Positions 44,460-52,908 of a stretch of 64,000 bases of DNA are shown here, piece after piece. A program made the position numbers and the translations under genes. How positions within the stretch are numbered: the first letter of the stretch is position 1; each line of letters opens with the position of its first letter. The notes beneath the pieces are model-generated. The model was not told where the DNA came from. It made no database searches and saw only the letters and a list, made by a program, of their open reading frames with translations. Where the stretch lies: assembly GCF_029392895.1 (NCBI RefSeq), contig NZ_CP114200.1, positions 8,066,501-8,130,500 on the forward strand. Reading direction: 5' to 3'. The DNA is from Streptomyces sp. 71268. Its GTDB lineage: Bacteria > Actinomycetota > Actinomycetes > Streptomycetales > Streptomycetaceae.

Positions 44460-45325
44460 CGGCGCGAACCTCGCTCGCGGCATGGACCGGCGCGGCGCTG
44501 CTGGTGCTGGTCGGATGCTCGAACGGCGACACGAACGACGATCAGGCGGACAGGCCGTCACCGACCAGGTCCGGCGAGTCGGCCCCGCACGAGACGGCCC
44601 CGCGCGAGTCGGGGGAGCGGGCCGCCGTGAAGTGGCGGCCGCGCCCCGGCACCACCTGGCAGTGGCAGCTCAACGGCCGCGTGGACACCAGCTTCGACGT
44701 GCCCGTGTACGACATCGACGGCTTCGAGAACTCCGCGAAGACCGTGGCCGGCCTGCACGCCGACGGCCGCAAGGTGATCTGCTACATCAACGCCGGCGCC
44801 TGGGAGGACTGGCGCCCGGACGCCGACGCCTTCCCCGAGGCCGTGCGCGGCGAGGGCAACGGCTGGGAGGGCGAGCGCTGGTTGGACATCCGCCAGCGCG
44901 ACACGCTGCTGCCGCTGATGGCCAAGCGGATGGACATGTGCGCCCGGAAGGGCTTCGACGCCGTCGAGCCGGACCTGATGGACGGCTACCGCAACCGCAC
45001 CGGCTTCCCGCTCACCGCCGCCGACCAGCTCGCCTACAACCGCGGACTGTCCAAGCTCGCCCACGAGCGCGGCCTCGCCGTGGGCCTGAAGAACGACCTC
45101 GACCAGATCCCCGAACTCGTGGACGACTTCGAGTTCGCGGTCAACGAGGAGTGCGCCGAGTTCGGCGAGTGCGCCAAGCTCACCCCGTTCATCAAGGCCG
45201 ACAAGGCCGTCTTCCACGTCGAGTACACGCTGCCGACCGACAAGTTCTGCCGCACCGCCAAGGATCTGGGCCTCAGTTCGATGCGCAAGCGCCTCGACCT
45301 CGACCCCTGGCGCGACGCCTGCTGA
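44456..45325 (+). CDS. GH114-like lipoprotein (endo-alpha-1,4-polygalactosaminidase family)
   Basis: 289 residues from a GTG overlapping the previous stop. The N-terminus is a lipoprotein signal peptide (hydrophobic stretch ending LVLVGC, Cys at about 22), so the enzyme is anchored outside the membrane. The catalytic domain has VICYINAGAWEDWRPD, FDAVEPDLMDGY and VNEECAEF, typical of GH114 enzymes, of which fungal Ega3 cleaves alpha-1,4-galactosamine. With the deacetylase it suggests that the polymer contains galactosamine. It is the last gene of the operon. Confidence 0.9.
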   Translation: MTARTSLAAWTGAALLVLVGCSNGDTNDDQADRPSPTRSGESAPHETAPRESGERAAVKWRPRPGTTWQWQLNGRVDTSFDVPVYDIDGFENSAKTVAGLHADGRKVICYINAGAWEDWRPDADAFPEAVRGEGNGWEGERWLDIRQRDTLLPLMAKRMDMCARKGFDAVEPDLMDGYRNRTGFPLTAADQLAYNRGLSKLAHERGLAVGLKNDLDQIPELVDDFEFAVNEECAEFGECAKLTPFIKADKAVFHVEYTLPTDKFCRTAKDLGLSSMRKRLDLDPWRDAC

Positions 45326-45468
45326 CCCCCGCCCACCGGGACCCCGGCCCGCGCCCTCGGCCACGGTCGCACGGCCTGGCCTGAACGCTCCGCGGGTCCG
45401 GGACCCCTCCCCGCCGCGCCGGCCTAGCATCGCCTTGGTGCGGGCAACCACGGGCTGAGGCGGGGTAG

Positions 45469-46014
45469 ATGGGTTGGTTGACACGCCGGCGGCGCCCAGG
45501 CAACGGGCCACGGCTGAGCTACGTGACGCGGGCCGCGGTGCGGGCGGCCCGGGCCCGGGCCGCTGCGGCCGGCCTGGAGCCGGACGACGACGGCTCCCGG
45601 CGGGGCACGGGGCGGCACATCGTCTTCCGCGGTGGCGACGCGGAGCTGGCCAAGCGGTACCTGCTCGACCTGCCGCCGGTCGAGGAGCGGCTGTTGCACT
45701 ACGTCGTACGGACCCCGGACGGCACCTGGGGCAGGGACTCCGGGGGCCTGTACCTGGAGTCCCTGCGGCCGTGGCAGCGGGACACGTCGGCCGCCGAGTG
45801 CACGGGCACCGTCGTCGCCGTCGCGGGGCTTCGGGGCCTCGTCCTGGCGGCCCGGGGCCAGCTCGACAACTTCATCGCACAGGTCGCCTGCGGCCGGTGC
45901 GAGCACGAGTGGTACGACGGCCTGCGCTACCAGGCCGTCACCGCCGTACGCTGCCCACGGTGCCAGGCGCTCAACGGCGTGGACAGCGGCTGCGTCAACG
46001 TCAACCCGTTCTAG
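45469..46014 (+). CDS. Hypothetical protein with C-terminal zinc ribbon
   Basis: 181 residues. I do not recognise the family. The N-terminus is strongly basic (RRRRPGNG), the middle includes a mixed region with LLHYVVRTPDGTWGRDSGGLYLE, and the C-terminus has two CxxC pairs (CGRC and CPRC) 36 residues apart, followed by a further Cys, which suggests zinc binding. It is monocistronic, lying between the exopolysaccharide operon and the molybdate genes on the other strand. Confidence 0.75.
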   Translation: MGWLTRRRRPGNGPRLSYVTRAAVRAARARAAAAGLEPDDDGSRRGTGRHIVFRGGDAELAKRYLLDLPPVEERLLHYVVRTPDGTWGRDSGGLYLESLRPWQRDTSAAECTGTVVAVAGLRGLVLAARGQLDNFIAQVACGRCEHEWYDGLRYQAVTAVRCPRCQALNGVDSGCVNVNPF

Positions 46015-46127
46015 CCAAGCCCTGGCCAGCCACCGGCCGCCAGCCACCGGCCGCCAGCCGCCGGCCCCGAGGCCCGTGCGCACGCCCCACGAGCGGACCG
46101 CGCCCGGCGGCCCAGGCGCCCCGGTGC

Positions 46128-48389
46128 CTAGAGTCGCACCACGGTGACCTCCGTGGCCTTGACGCTGGCCCATACGGCGGTGCCCTCCGCGAGGCCGAGC
46201 TCCACCGCCGCGGCGGGGGTGATCTCGGCGACCAGGTCGGGCACCCGCTCCGAGCCGAGGGCCACCCGCAGCCGGCTGCCCACGGCCGTGATCTCCCGCA
46301 CCCGGCCCGGCCACACGTTGCGCGGGCTCCCGCTCGGCCGCTCCCGGTGCAGCGAGACCGCCTCGGGCCCGAAGATCGCCAGTGCCGGGCCCGCCTCCCC
46401 GACGGCTTCCGCGCCCACCTGCTCCGCCGCCCCGGCCCCCGCCGCGCCACCGGCCGCTTCCCCGCCCGTGACCGGGTGGTCCACGCCGCCACCCGGCGCG
46501 GGCAGCGGGTCGGCGGCCACCAGGCGCCCCGAACCCGGCAGCGCGAGGCCGCCGTCCGCGGTGATGGCGCACCGCCAGGCGTTGTGGCCGAGCATGCGGG
46601 CCACCCACGGTGACCGCGGGCGGCGGGCCACCTCGGCCGGCGTCGCGTACTGCACGGCCCGCCCCCGCTCCAGCACCAGCACCCGGTCGGCGAGCGAGAC
46701 CGCCTCCACCGGGTCGTGCGTGACGATCAGACAGACGCCGTCGAAGTCGGCCAGGTGCCGGCGCAGCGCGCGGCGCACCCGGGCGCGGGTCGTCTGGTCG
46801 AGCGCCGCGAGCGGCTCGTCGAGGAGCAGCAGACGCGGCCGCGCCGCCAGCGCCCGGGCCAGCGCGACGCGCTGCGCCTGCCCGCCGGAGAGCTGACCCG
46901 GCCGGCGCCGCGCGAGGTGTCCGACCCCGAGCCGTTCCAGCCACTCCCGCGCCACCTGGTGCGCCTCGGCCGCGCCGACCCCGCGCGCCCGCAGCCCGTA
47001 GGCGGTGTTGCGTACCGCCGTCAGGTGCGGAAAGAGCGCGCCGTCCTGGGGCACCCACGCCACCCCCCTGCGGTGCGACGGGAGGTCGCCCACCTCCGCG
47101 TCACCCAGTCGCAGCGTGGCCCGCGACCGATCGGTGAGCCCGAGCAGGGCGCGCAACAGCGTGGTCTTGCCGGCGCCGTTGGGCCCGACGACGGCGATGG
47201 TGGTGCCGGGTGGCGCGTCGAGGACCAACTCGTTGAAGCCGGTGAGTTCGGCCCGCAGCGACCAGCCGCACCACCCCGCGCCGGGCGCCCCCGCGCCGCC
47301 CCGCCGACCGCCGCCGACGGCGTCGCCACCCGGGCCGTCCTCGTCCGGGCCGGCCCCCGCGCCGCCGTCCGAGGGTGGAGCGTCGAGCGGAGCCTCGTCC
47401 GGGTCCCCGGCCGGTTGGCCCGGCGCGGGCAGCCCGTCGCCGTCGTACGCGGCCGCGCGCCGGGTGCCGCCGCCCGGCGCGCGGGTGCCGCCGGCCCATC
47501 GGCCGCGCAGCGCGAGCAGCACGGCCATCGCGATGCCGAGCAGCAGCAGGGACACCGAGGTGGCGGCCGCCGGATCGGCCTGCAACAGCAGGTAGACCTG
47601 GAGCGGCAGCGTCTGGGTGACGCCCGGCAGGTTGCCGGCGAAGGTGATGGTGGCCCCGAACTCGCCCAGCGCCCTGGCCCAGGTCAGCGCGGCGCCCGCG
47701 AGCAGCCCCGGCGCCACCAGCGGCAGCGTGACGGTACGGAAGACCCGCCACGGACCGGCGCCGAGCGAGGCGGCCGTCTCCTCGTACCGGCGGTCCAACC
47801 CGGCGAGCGTGCCCTCCAGGCTGATGACCAGGAACGGCATCGCCACGAACGTCGCCGCGACCACCGCCCCCGCGGTGGAGAACGGCAGGGTGACGCCGAA
47901 CCAGTCCTCCAACACCCCACCGAGCAGCCCCTTGCGGCCGAAGCCCAGCAGCAGCGCCACACCGCCCACCGTCGGCGGCAGCACCATCGGCAGCAGGACC
48001 AGCGAGCGTACGAGCGTCTTGCCGGGCACCGCGCCCCGGGCGAGCACCCAGGCCAGCGGCACGCCGAGCACCACGGAGATGCCCAGCGACCAGAACGAGA
48101 CGGTCAGCGACAGCCACAGCGCGTCCCGCACCGGCGCGCTGCCCAGGTGCGTGCCCAACTCGGACCAGGAGGTGCGGGCCACCATGCCGGCCAGCGGGAG
48201 CAGCAGGAACGCGACCGCCAGCGCGGCCGGCACGGCGAGCGCCAGCGGCGTGCCCGCCCGCGCGGCCCGCCGCCCGCGCCCAAGGCGCCGACCGCCGCGA
48301 ACCGGCCCCGTCCGCTCCGGCCCCCGGCCGGCCTCGGCCGGGGGGAGACGTCCAGGGTCGCCGCCCCTGCCGTGCGCGCTGTGTTTCAT
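46128..48389 (-). CDS. modBC: Molybdate ABC transporter, fused permease and ATPase (ModBC)
   Basis: 753 residues. The N-terminal part (about 45-285) is a ModB permease with five to six membrane segments and the EETAASLGAGPWRVF coupling-helix loop. A long Gly/Asp/Pro-rich linker (about 290-365) leads to a ModC ATPase: Walker A GPNGAGKTT, LSGGQAQRVALARAL, LLLLDEPLAALD, and a C-terminal TOBE domain ending at the stop. In most bacteria the two are separate proteins. It imports molybdate captured by ModA, encoded 30 bp upstream on the same strand. Confidence 0.93.
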   Translation of the reverse strand: MKHSAHGRGGDPGRLPPAEAGRGPERTGPVRGGRRLGRGRRAARAGTPLALAVPAALAVAFLLLPLAGMVARTSWSELGTHLGSAPVRDALWLSLTVSFWSLGISVVLGVPLAWVLARGAVPGKTLVRSLVLLPMVLPPTVGGVALLLGFGRKGLLGGVLEDWFGVTLPFSTAGAVVAATFVAMPFLVISLEGTLAGLDRRYEETAASLGAGPWRVFRTVTLPLVAPGLLAGAALTWARALGEFGATITFAGNLPGVTQTLPLQVYLLLQADPAAATSVSLLLLGIAMAVLLALRGRWAGGTRAPGGGTRRAAAYDGDGLPAPGQPAGDPDEAPLDAPPSDGGAGAGPDEDGPGGDAVGGGRRGGAGAPGAGWCGWSLRAELTGFNELVLDAPPGTTIAVVGPNGAGKTTLLRALLGLTDRSRATLRLGDAEVGDLPSHRRGVAWVPQDGALFPHLTAVRNTAYGLRARGVGAAEAHQVAREWLERLGVGHLARRRPGQLSGGQAQRVALARALAARPRLLLLDEPLAALDQTTRARVRRALRRHLADFDGVCLIVTHDPVEAVSLADRVLVLERGRAVQYATPAEVARRPRSPWVARMLGHNAWRCAITADGGLALPGSGRLVAADPLPAPGGGVDHPVTGGEAAGGAAGAGAAEQVGAEAVGEAGPALAIFGPEAVSLHRERPSGSPRNVWPGRVREITAVGSRLRVALGSERVPDLVAEITPAAAVELGLAEGTAVWASVKATEVTVVRL

Positions 48390-48419
48390 CCGTGCCGGTT
48401 CCTTACGGTCCGAGGAGGC

Positions 48420-49199
48420 TCAGGGGCGCTGGAACCCCGCCTCACGCAGCATCTTCTGCGCCGTGGGCGAGGTCAGCCACCGTACGAACGAGGCGGCCCG
48501 CGCCTCGTGCCGGGAGGAGGAGAGGGGCGCGGCGGGGTAGATGGCGATGGCGTTCTGGGCGTCGGGGATGGCCACGGTGTCGACGCTGTCCTTGGCGGTG
48601 GCCGCGTCGGTGACGTAGACGATGCCCGCGTCGGCCTCGCCGAGCGTGACCTTGCTGAGCACGGCCCGCACGCTCGGCTCCTGTGACACGGGCTTGACGC
48701 TCACGTGCTGCCCGTCGAGCACGGCCTCGCTGTAGCGGCCCACCGGCACCTCGGGCGCGGCCAGGACCACCTTCAGGTCCGTGTCGGCGAGGTCGCGCAG
48801 GCCGCGCACGCGGTGCGGATTGCCCTCGCCCACCGCGATCACCAGGCGGTTCCTGGCGATGGTCGTCATCGGACCGGTCTCGCCCCGCAGCCCGCGCATC
48901 GTCGGCAGGTCCGCGGTGACCAGCGCGTCGGCCGGCGCGCCCTGCCGCACCTGCGCGGCCAGGTCCTGCGACCCGGCGAAGGAGAACCGCACCCGCACGT
49001 CCGGGTGCTCCTTCTCGTAGGCCGCGCCGGCCTTGGCGAACACGTCGGTGAGCGAGGCCGCGGCCAACACCGTCAACTGGGTCCTGCCGTCCGCACCGCT
49101 GCCGGCGGAGTCGTCACCGGAGCCGCACCCGGCCACGGTCAACAGGGCGGCGAGGCACAGCGCGGCGGCGACCCGGCGGCACGGGCGGGCGAGGGACAC
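48420..49199 (-). CDS. modA: Molybdate-binding lipoprotein ModA
   Basis: 259 residues. Lipoprotein signal with lipobox TVAGC (Cys near 25). The mature part is a type II binding protein: [13 protein letters not shown], then [25 protein letters not shown] and GRYSEAVL, all typical of ModA. It binds molybdate or tungstate outside the membrane and delivers it to ModBC. The modE-like gene lies 71 bp upstream in the same direction. Confidence 0.95.
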   Translation of the reverse strand: MSLARPCRRVAAALCLAALLTVAGCGSGDDSAGSGADGRTQLTVLAAASLTDVFAKAGAAYEKEHPDVRVRFSFAGSQDLAAQVRQGAPADALVTADLPTMRGLRGETGPMTTIARNRLVIAVGEGNPHRVRGLRDLADTDLKVVLAAPEVPVGRYSEAVLDGQHVSVKPVSQEPSVRAVLSKVTLGEADAGIVYVTDAATAKDSVDTVAIPDAQNAIAIYPAAPLSSSRHEARAASFVRWLTSPTAQKMLREAGFQRP

Positions 49200-49270
49200 G
49201 GAGGGCTCCTTGGGGATCCTGGACGAGGGCGGGCGCGGGTGCGGGTGCGGGCCCGCGGCGGTGCGGCGGG

Positions 49271-49666
49271 TCAGACGCGGTCGATGTGCACGTTGGTGGA
49301 CTTCACCCGCGCGGTGGCGCGCACACCCACCTCAAGGCCGAGTTCCTCCACGGCCTCCCGGGTGAGCAGCGAGACCAGCCGGTGCGGCCCGGCCTGGATC
49401 TCCACCTGGGCCGCGACGTCACCGAGCTTGACGGCGGTGACGATGCCCGCGAAGGCGTTGCGGGCCGAGGTGTACGGCACGTCCTCCTCGCCGTCGGCGG
49501 CCTGCGCCAACTCCACGGAGAAGGCCGCGAGGTGCCGGCCGTCGATCAACCGCCGCCCGCCCTCGTCGCGGTGGGTCGTGACGCGGCCCGCGTCGGCCCA
49601 CCGACGCACGGTGTCCGCGCTGACGCCGAGCAACCGCGCGGCCTGACCGATGCTGTAGGACTGCAT
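49271..49666 (-). CDS. ModE-like regulator: MerR-type HTH plus TOBE (molybdate-binding) domain
   Basis: 131 residues. Residues 1-55 are a MerR/excisionase-type winged helix ([20 protein letters not shown]), residues 65-131 a TOBE domain ([23 protein letters not shown]). The small HTH-TOBE architecture is used by actinobacteria as molybdenum sensor. First gene of the modE-modA-modBC set and so probably autoregulates it; a dyad lies just upstream. Confidence 0.9.
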   Translation of the reverse strand: MQSYSIGQAARLLGVSADTVRRWADAGRVTTHRDEGGRRLIDGRHLAAFSVELAQAADGEEDVPYTSARNAFAGIVTAVKLGDVAAQVEIQAGPHRLVSLLTREAVEELGLEVGVRATARVKSTNVHIDRV

Positions 49667-49688
49667 GTGCGGGACGATATGCGTCTTC

Positions 49689-49737
49689 AGGCAGCATCTG
49701 CAAACGTGCGAGCGAGAATCGCTGGCATCTGCTGCCT
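49689..49737. promoter_or_regulatory. Possible molybdate-regulator operator dyad
   Basis: aggcagca at 49689-49696 and its exact complement tgctgcct at 49730-49737, with a catctgc motif repeated inside each half. It starts 23 bases upstream of the modE-like start codon. Confidence 0.35.
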
Positions 49738-49959
49738 CGTCTCCGCTTCCTGCGGCTCCCAGGCGCTATCTCATGAGCGCGCTCCCACGCACCGACCCAA
49801 GGCGGCGCACTGAAGCGGATCGAGAGCGGGAACACCGGGCGCGCCCTCCGCACGCGCACCCGTGCATCACCTCACCGCCCTCGCCGCGCCACCCGGCGTA
49901 CGGCGCGGGGCCTGGTGTGCGTCTGCCACTCGGGCGGCACGGGCGGCGCACCGCATGCG

Positions 49960-50000
49960 AAAACCCCGGTCGCGCGGCACGGGTGGTGACGCGACCGGGG
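49960..50000 (-). terminator. Intrinsic terminator for the phosphopantetheinyl transferase gene
   Basis: Perfect 11-bp inverted repeat (49964-49974 with 49990-50000); read on the minus strand the hairpin is followed by TTTT, 65-100 bases after the stop codon. Confidence 0.7.
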
Positions 50001-50064
50001 CGGGGAGGGGTGGGCTGTCGGCGGCGGAACGGCGTGTGGGCTGGAGCTGTCCCGCCGGGAGCCG

Positions 50065-50868
50065 TTAGCGGGCGGCCGGCACCGTCGCGGGCGGCACCAC
50101 GATCGCCGTGACGACGAAGCCGTCGTGGATCACCCAGCGGCCGTCGAACCCGGTGAAGGGGAACCCGTCGGGGATGTCCGCCGACGGCAGCAGGCGAGCC
50201 CGGAAGGTGCCCTGATGGGCGGGACCCTCGGCGTCGCCGGAGGCCGCGGCTTGCGGGGTGAAGGTCAACTCGGCGTCGGAGAAGTCCAGTTCGCGCCGGG
50301 CCAGCGGGTACCACGCCTTGAAGACGCTCTCCTTGGCGCTGAACAGGAGCCGGTCCCAGTGCACCGGGCCGCCGGGCCCCCAGGCGCCGTCGGCGATCCG
50401 CTGGCCGCGCTCCCGCTCGGCGTCCAGCGACACGATGCCGAGCACGCCGTCGGGCAGCGGGGCGTGTGGTTCCGCGTCGATGCCGATCGAGCGGGCCGCC
50501 GTGTGCGGGGCCAGGGCCGCGGCGCGGTACCCGTCGCAGTGGGTCATGCTGCCCACCACGCCGTCGGGCCAGTTGGGCTCGCCGCGCTTGCCCGGCAGGA
50601 CCGGGGTGGGCGGGAGGTCGAGGCCGGCCATCGCGCGCCGCGCGCAGGCACGTACCGTGGTGAACTCGCGGCGCCGCTTGAGTACCGCGCGCTCGAGCAG
50701 GGCGGCCTCTTCGGGGAAGAGCACGTCGGGCTCGGCATCGGTCCGTACGGCCTCGGCCCAGGAGACGGTCGGGGGGACCAACGCGGTCGATATGACGGAT
50801 GCCGACGGAACAGGCGCCGCCCCGCTTGTCAAGTCCTTCACAGCGGCCTCGTCCGTGTCCCGTCCCAT
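50065..50868 (-). CDS. 4'-phosphopantetheinyl transferase, Sfp/EntD type
   Basis: 267 residues from ATG 50868 (MGRDTDEAA); an upstream in-frame ATG at 50964 would add 32 residues that look non-coding. The EntD-like fold shows SMTHCDGYRAAA, GIDAEPH (metal-binding acidic residues) and FSAKESVFKAWYP, the WxxKEA-type motif. It transfers phosphopantetheine from CoA to carrier-protein serines. It is the only such enzyme in the window, so it may activate the NRPS carrier and twin ACPs encoded at 5-10 kb, although it is 40 kb away and may serve other clusters. Confidence 0.93.
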   Translation of the reverse strand: MGRDTDEAAVKDLTSGAAPVPSASVISTALVPPTVSWAEAVRTDAEPDVLFPEEAALLERAVLKRRREFTTVRACARRAMAGLDLPPTPVLPGKRGEPNWPDGVVGSMTHCDGYRAAALAPHTAARSIGIDAEPHAPLPDGVLGIVSLDAERERGQRIADGAWGPGGPVHWDRLLFSAKESVFKAWYPLARRELDFSDAELTFTPQAAASGDAEGPAHQGTFRARLLPSADIPDGFPFTGFDGRWVIHDGFVVTAIVVPPATVPAAR

Positions 50869-50999
50869 GGCCAACCCCCGTTGTGCGTAAGCGCCTTGCA
50901 GGTCATTCTGTCCGTACCCTAGCGATCTGTCGCGCTTGGCAGGAGCGAACGAGGGCAAGATCACAGTGTGCCCTACTCCTGTCGTTCACAAACCTCCCC

Positions 51000-51005
51000 T
51001 AGTCT
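51000..51005 (+). promoter_or_regulatory. -10-like TAGTCT seven bases before the mutA start
   Basis: Fits TAnnnT and ends seven bases before ATG 51013, with no Shine-Dalgarno sequence in between, which suggests a leaderless transcript. I found no good -35 box. Confidence 0.4.
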
Positions 51006-51012
51006 CCGTCGC

Positions 51013-52908
51013 ATGACGGTCTTGCCCGACGGGCTCCCCTTGGCAGCCGAGTTCCCGGACGCATCCCGAGAGCAGTGGCAACAGCTAGTTGGCCACGTGC
51101 TGCGCAAGTCCGGCGCGTCCGACGCCACCGGCGTCGCGGCCGAGGAGGCGCTCAGAACCCCGCTCCAGGACGGCATCTTCGCCCGCCCCCTCTACACCGC
51201 TGACGACGCCCCCGACGCGACCGCCGTCGGCTACCCCGGCTTCCCCCCCTTCGTGCGCGGCGGACGCCCCGAGGGAGCGGCGGTCGCCGGCTGGGACGTA
51301 CGCCAGCGCCACGCGCACCCCGATCCCGAGCGCGCCCGGGAGGCGGTCCTCGCCGACCTGGAGAACGGGGTGTCCTCGCTGTGGCTGGCGGTCGGCGAGG
51401 GGGCGCTGCCCACCGACGCGCTGCCCCGGGCCCTGGAAGGGGTCTACCTCGACCTGGTGACCGTCGCCCTCGACGCGGGCCCCGACTTCGCCGCCGCGGG
51501 TTCGGCCCTGCTCGCCCTCTACGACCAGCGCGAGGTGCCCCAGCACGCCGCGCTCGCCGTCCTCGGCGCCGACCCGTACGGCGTCCTGGCCCGCACCGGC
51601 CGCGCCGATGCCCTGGCCGGGCACCTGGCCGACGCCACCGAGCTGGCCCGCCGGGCCAGCCGCGACTACCCGGGCGTGCGGGCGCTGAGCGTGAACGCGC
51701 TGCCCTACCACGAGGCCGGCGGCTCGACCGCCGAGGAACTCGGCTGCTCGCTCGCCGCCGGCGTCGGCTACCTGCGCGAGCTGACCGCGTCCGGTCTGTC
51801 CGTCGACGCGGCGCTGGCGCAACTGGAGTTCCGCTACGCGGCCACCACCGACCAGTTCCTGACCATCGCCAAGCTGCGCGCCGCCCGCCGCCTGTGGGCC
51901 AGGGTCGCGCGGGTCTGCGGCGCGGCCGACGGCAGCGCCGCGCAGCGGCAGCACGCGGTGACCTCGCCGGTGATGATGACCCGGCGCGACCCGTGGGTGA
52001 ACATGCTGCGCACCACCGTCGCCACCCTGGGCGCCGGCGTTGGCGGCGCCGACGCCGTGACCGTGCTGCCCTTCGACAGCGAGCTGGGCCTGCCCGACGG
52101 CTTCGCCCGCCGCGTCGCCCGCAACACCTCCTCCATCCTCATCGAGGAGTCGCACCTGGCCCGCGTCATCGACCCGGCCGGCGGCTCCTGGTACGTGGAG
52201 CGGCTGACCGCCGAGGTCGCCGAGGCCGCCTGGGCCTTCTTCCAGGAGATCGAGGCCGCCGGCGGCATGGCCAGCGGGCTCACCTCAGGGCTGATCCCCG
52301 ACCGGCTCGCCGCCACCTGGCAGCGCCGTTCGAAGGACCTCGCCCGGCGCAAGGAGCCGATCACCGGCGTCAGCGAGTTCCCGCTGCTGGACGAGCGCCC
52401 CATCGAGCGCGAGCCGGCCCCCGCCGTGGCGACACCGGAGGGCGGCCTGCCCCGCGTGCGCCGCGACGAGGCGTACGAGCGGCTCAGGGCCCGCAGCGAC
52501 GCCCACCGGGCGACGGCGGGGGAGCGGCCGAAGGTCTTCCTCGCGACGCTCGGCCCGGCCGCCGCGTACACCGCGCGCGCCACCTTCGCCGCCAACCTCT
52601 TCCAGGCCGGTGGCATCGAGGCCGTGCGGGAACAGGACGGCACCGACCCGGAGGCGGCGGCCGAGGCGTTCGCCGACAGCGGCGCGCGGATCGCCTGCCT
52701 GTGCTCGACCGACCAGCTCTACGCCGAGCAGGCCGAGGACGCCGCCGCCCGGCTCAAGGCCGCGGGAGCCACCCGGGTCTACCTGGCGGGCCGCCCCGGC
52801 GAGCGGCGGGAAGACTACGTGCGGGCCGGGGTGGACGAGTTCGTCTACGCGGGCTGCGACGCGGTCGAGGTGCTGACCTCGGCCCTGGACACCATGGGGA
52901 TTGCGTGA
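51013..52908 (+). CDS. mutA: Methylmalonyl-CoA mutase, small (beta) subunit
   Basis: 631 residues. Shares the TIM-barrel and B12 fold of the large subunit ([33 protein letters not shown]) but its C-terminal Rossmann half lacks the DxHxxG cobalamin motif, as expected for the non-catalytic subunit. It pairs with the large subunit, whose ATG overlaps this stop (TGATG). The heterodimer interconverts succinyl-CoA and (R)-methylmalonyl-CoA, supplying or draining the methylmalonyl extender pool. Confidence 0.95.
   Translation: MTVLPDGLPLAAEFPDASREQWQQLVGHVLRKSGASDATGVAAEEALRTPLQDGIFARPLYTADDAPDATAVGYPGFPPFVRGGRPEGAAVAGWDVRQRHAHPDPERAREAVLADLENGVSSLWLAVGEGALPTDALPRALEGVYLDLVTVALDAGPDFAAAGSALLALYDQREVPQHAALAVLGADPYGVLARTGRADALAGHLADATELARRASRDYPGVRALSVNALPYHEAGGSTAEELGCSLAAGVGYLRELTASGLSVDAALAQLEFRYAATTDQFLTIAKLRAARRLWARVARVCGAADGSAAQRQHAVTSPVMMTRRDPWVNMLRTTVATLGAGVGGADAVTVLPFDSELGLPDGFARRVARNTSSILIEESHLARVIDPAGGSWYVERLTAEVAEAAWAFFQEIEAAGGMASGLTSGLIPDRLAATWQRRSKDLARRKEPITGVSEFPLLDERPIEREPAPAVATPEGGLPRVRRDEAYERLRARSDAHRATAGERPKVFLATLGPAAAYTARATFAANLFQAGGIEAVREQDGTDPEAAAEAFADSGARIACLCSTDQLYAEQAEDAAARLKAAGATRVYLAGRPGERREDYVRAGVDEFVYAGCDAVEVLTSALDTMGIA

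Larger units (their letters stand above)
49667..50064. other. 398-bp region upstream of the molybdate genes
   Basis: No credible gene. It contains a dyad (49689-49737) near the modE-like start and the minus-strand terminator of the phosphopantetheinyl transferase gene (49960-50000). Confidence 0.5.

Noticed and set aside
46021..46075. Short ccaccggccgccag repeats downstream of the zinc-ribbon gene
   Set aside because: Two or three imperfect copies of GC-rich sequence; no spacer pattern, so not CRISPR and probably slippage.
49964..50000. Attachment site or tRNA end
   Set aside because: The inverted repeat with trailing T run is explained as an intrinsic terminator; no tRNA cloverleaf or integrase is nearby.
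50868..51012. Cobalamin riboswitch before the mutase genes (and before cobL)
   Set aside because: The leader is too short and apparently absent; I saw no B12-box-like sequence at either site.
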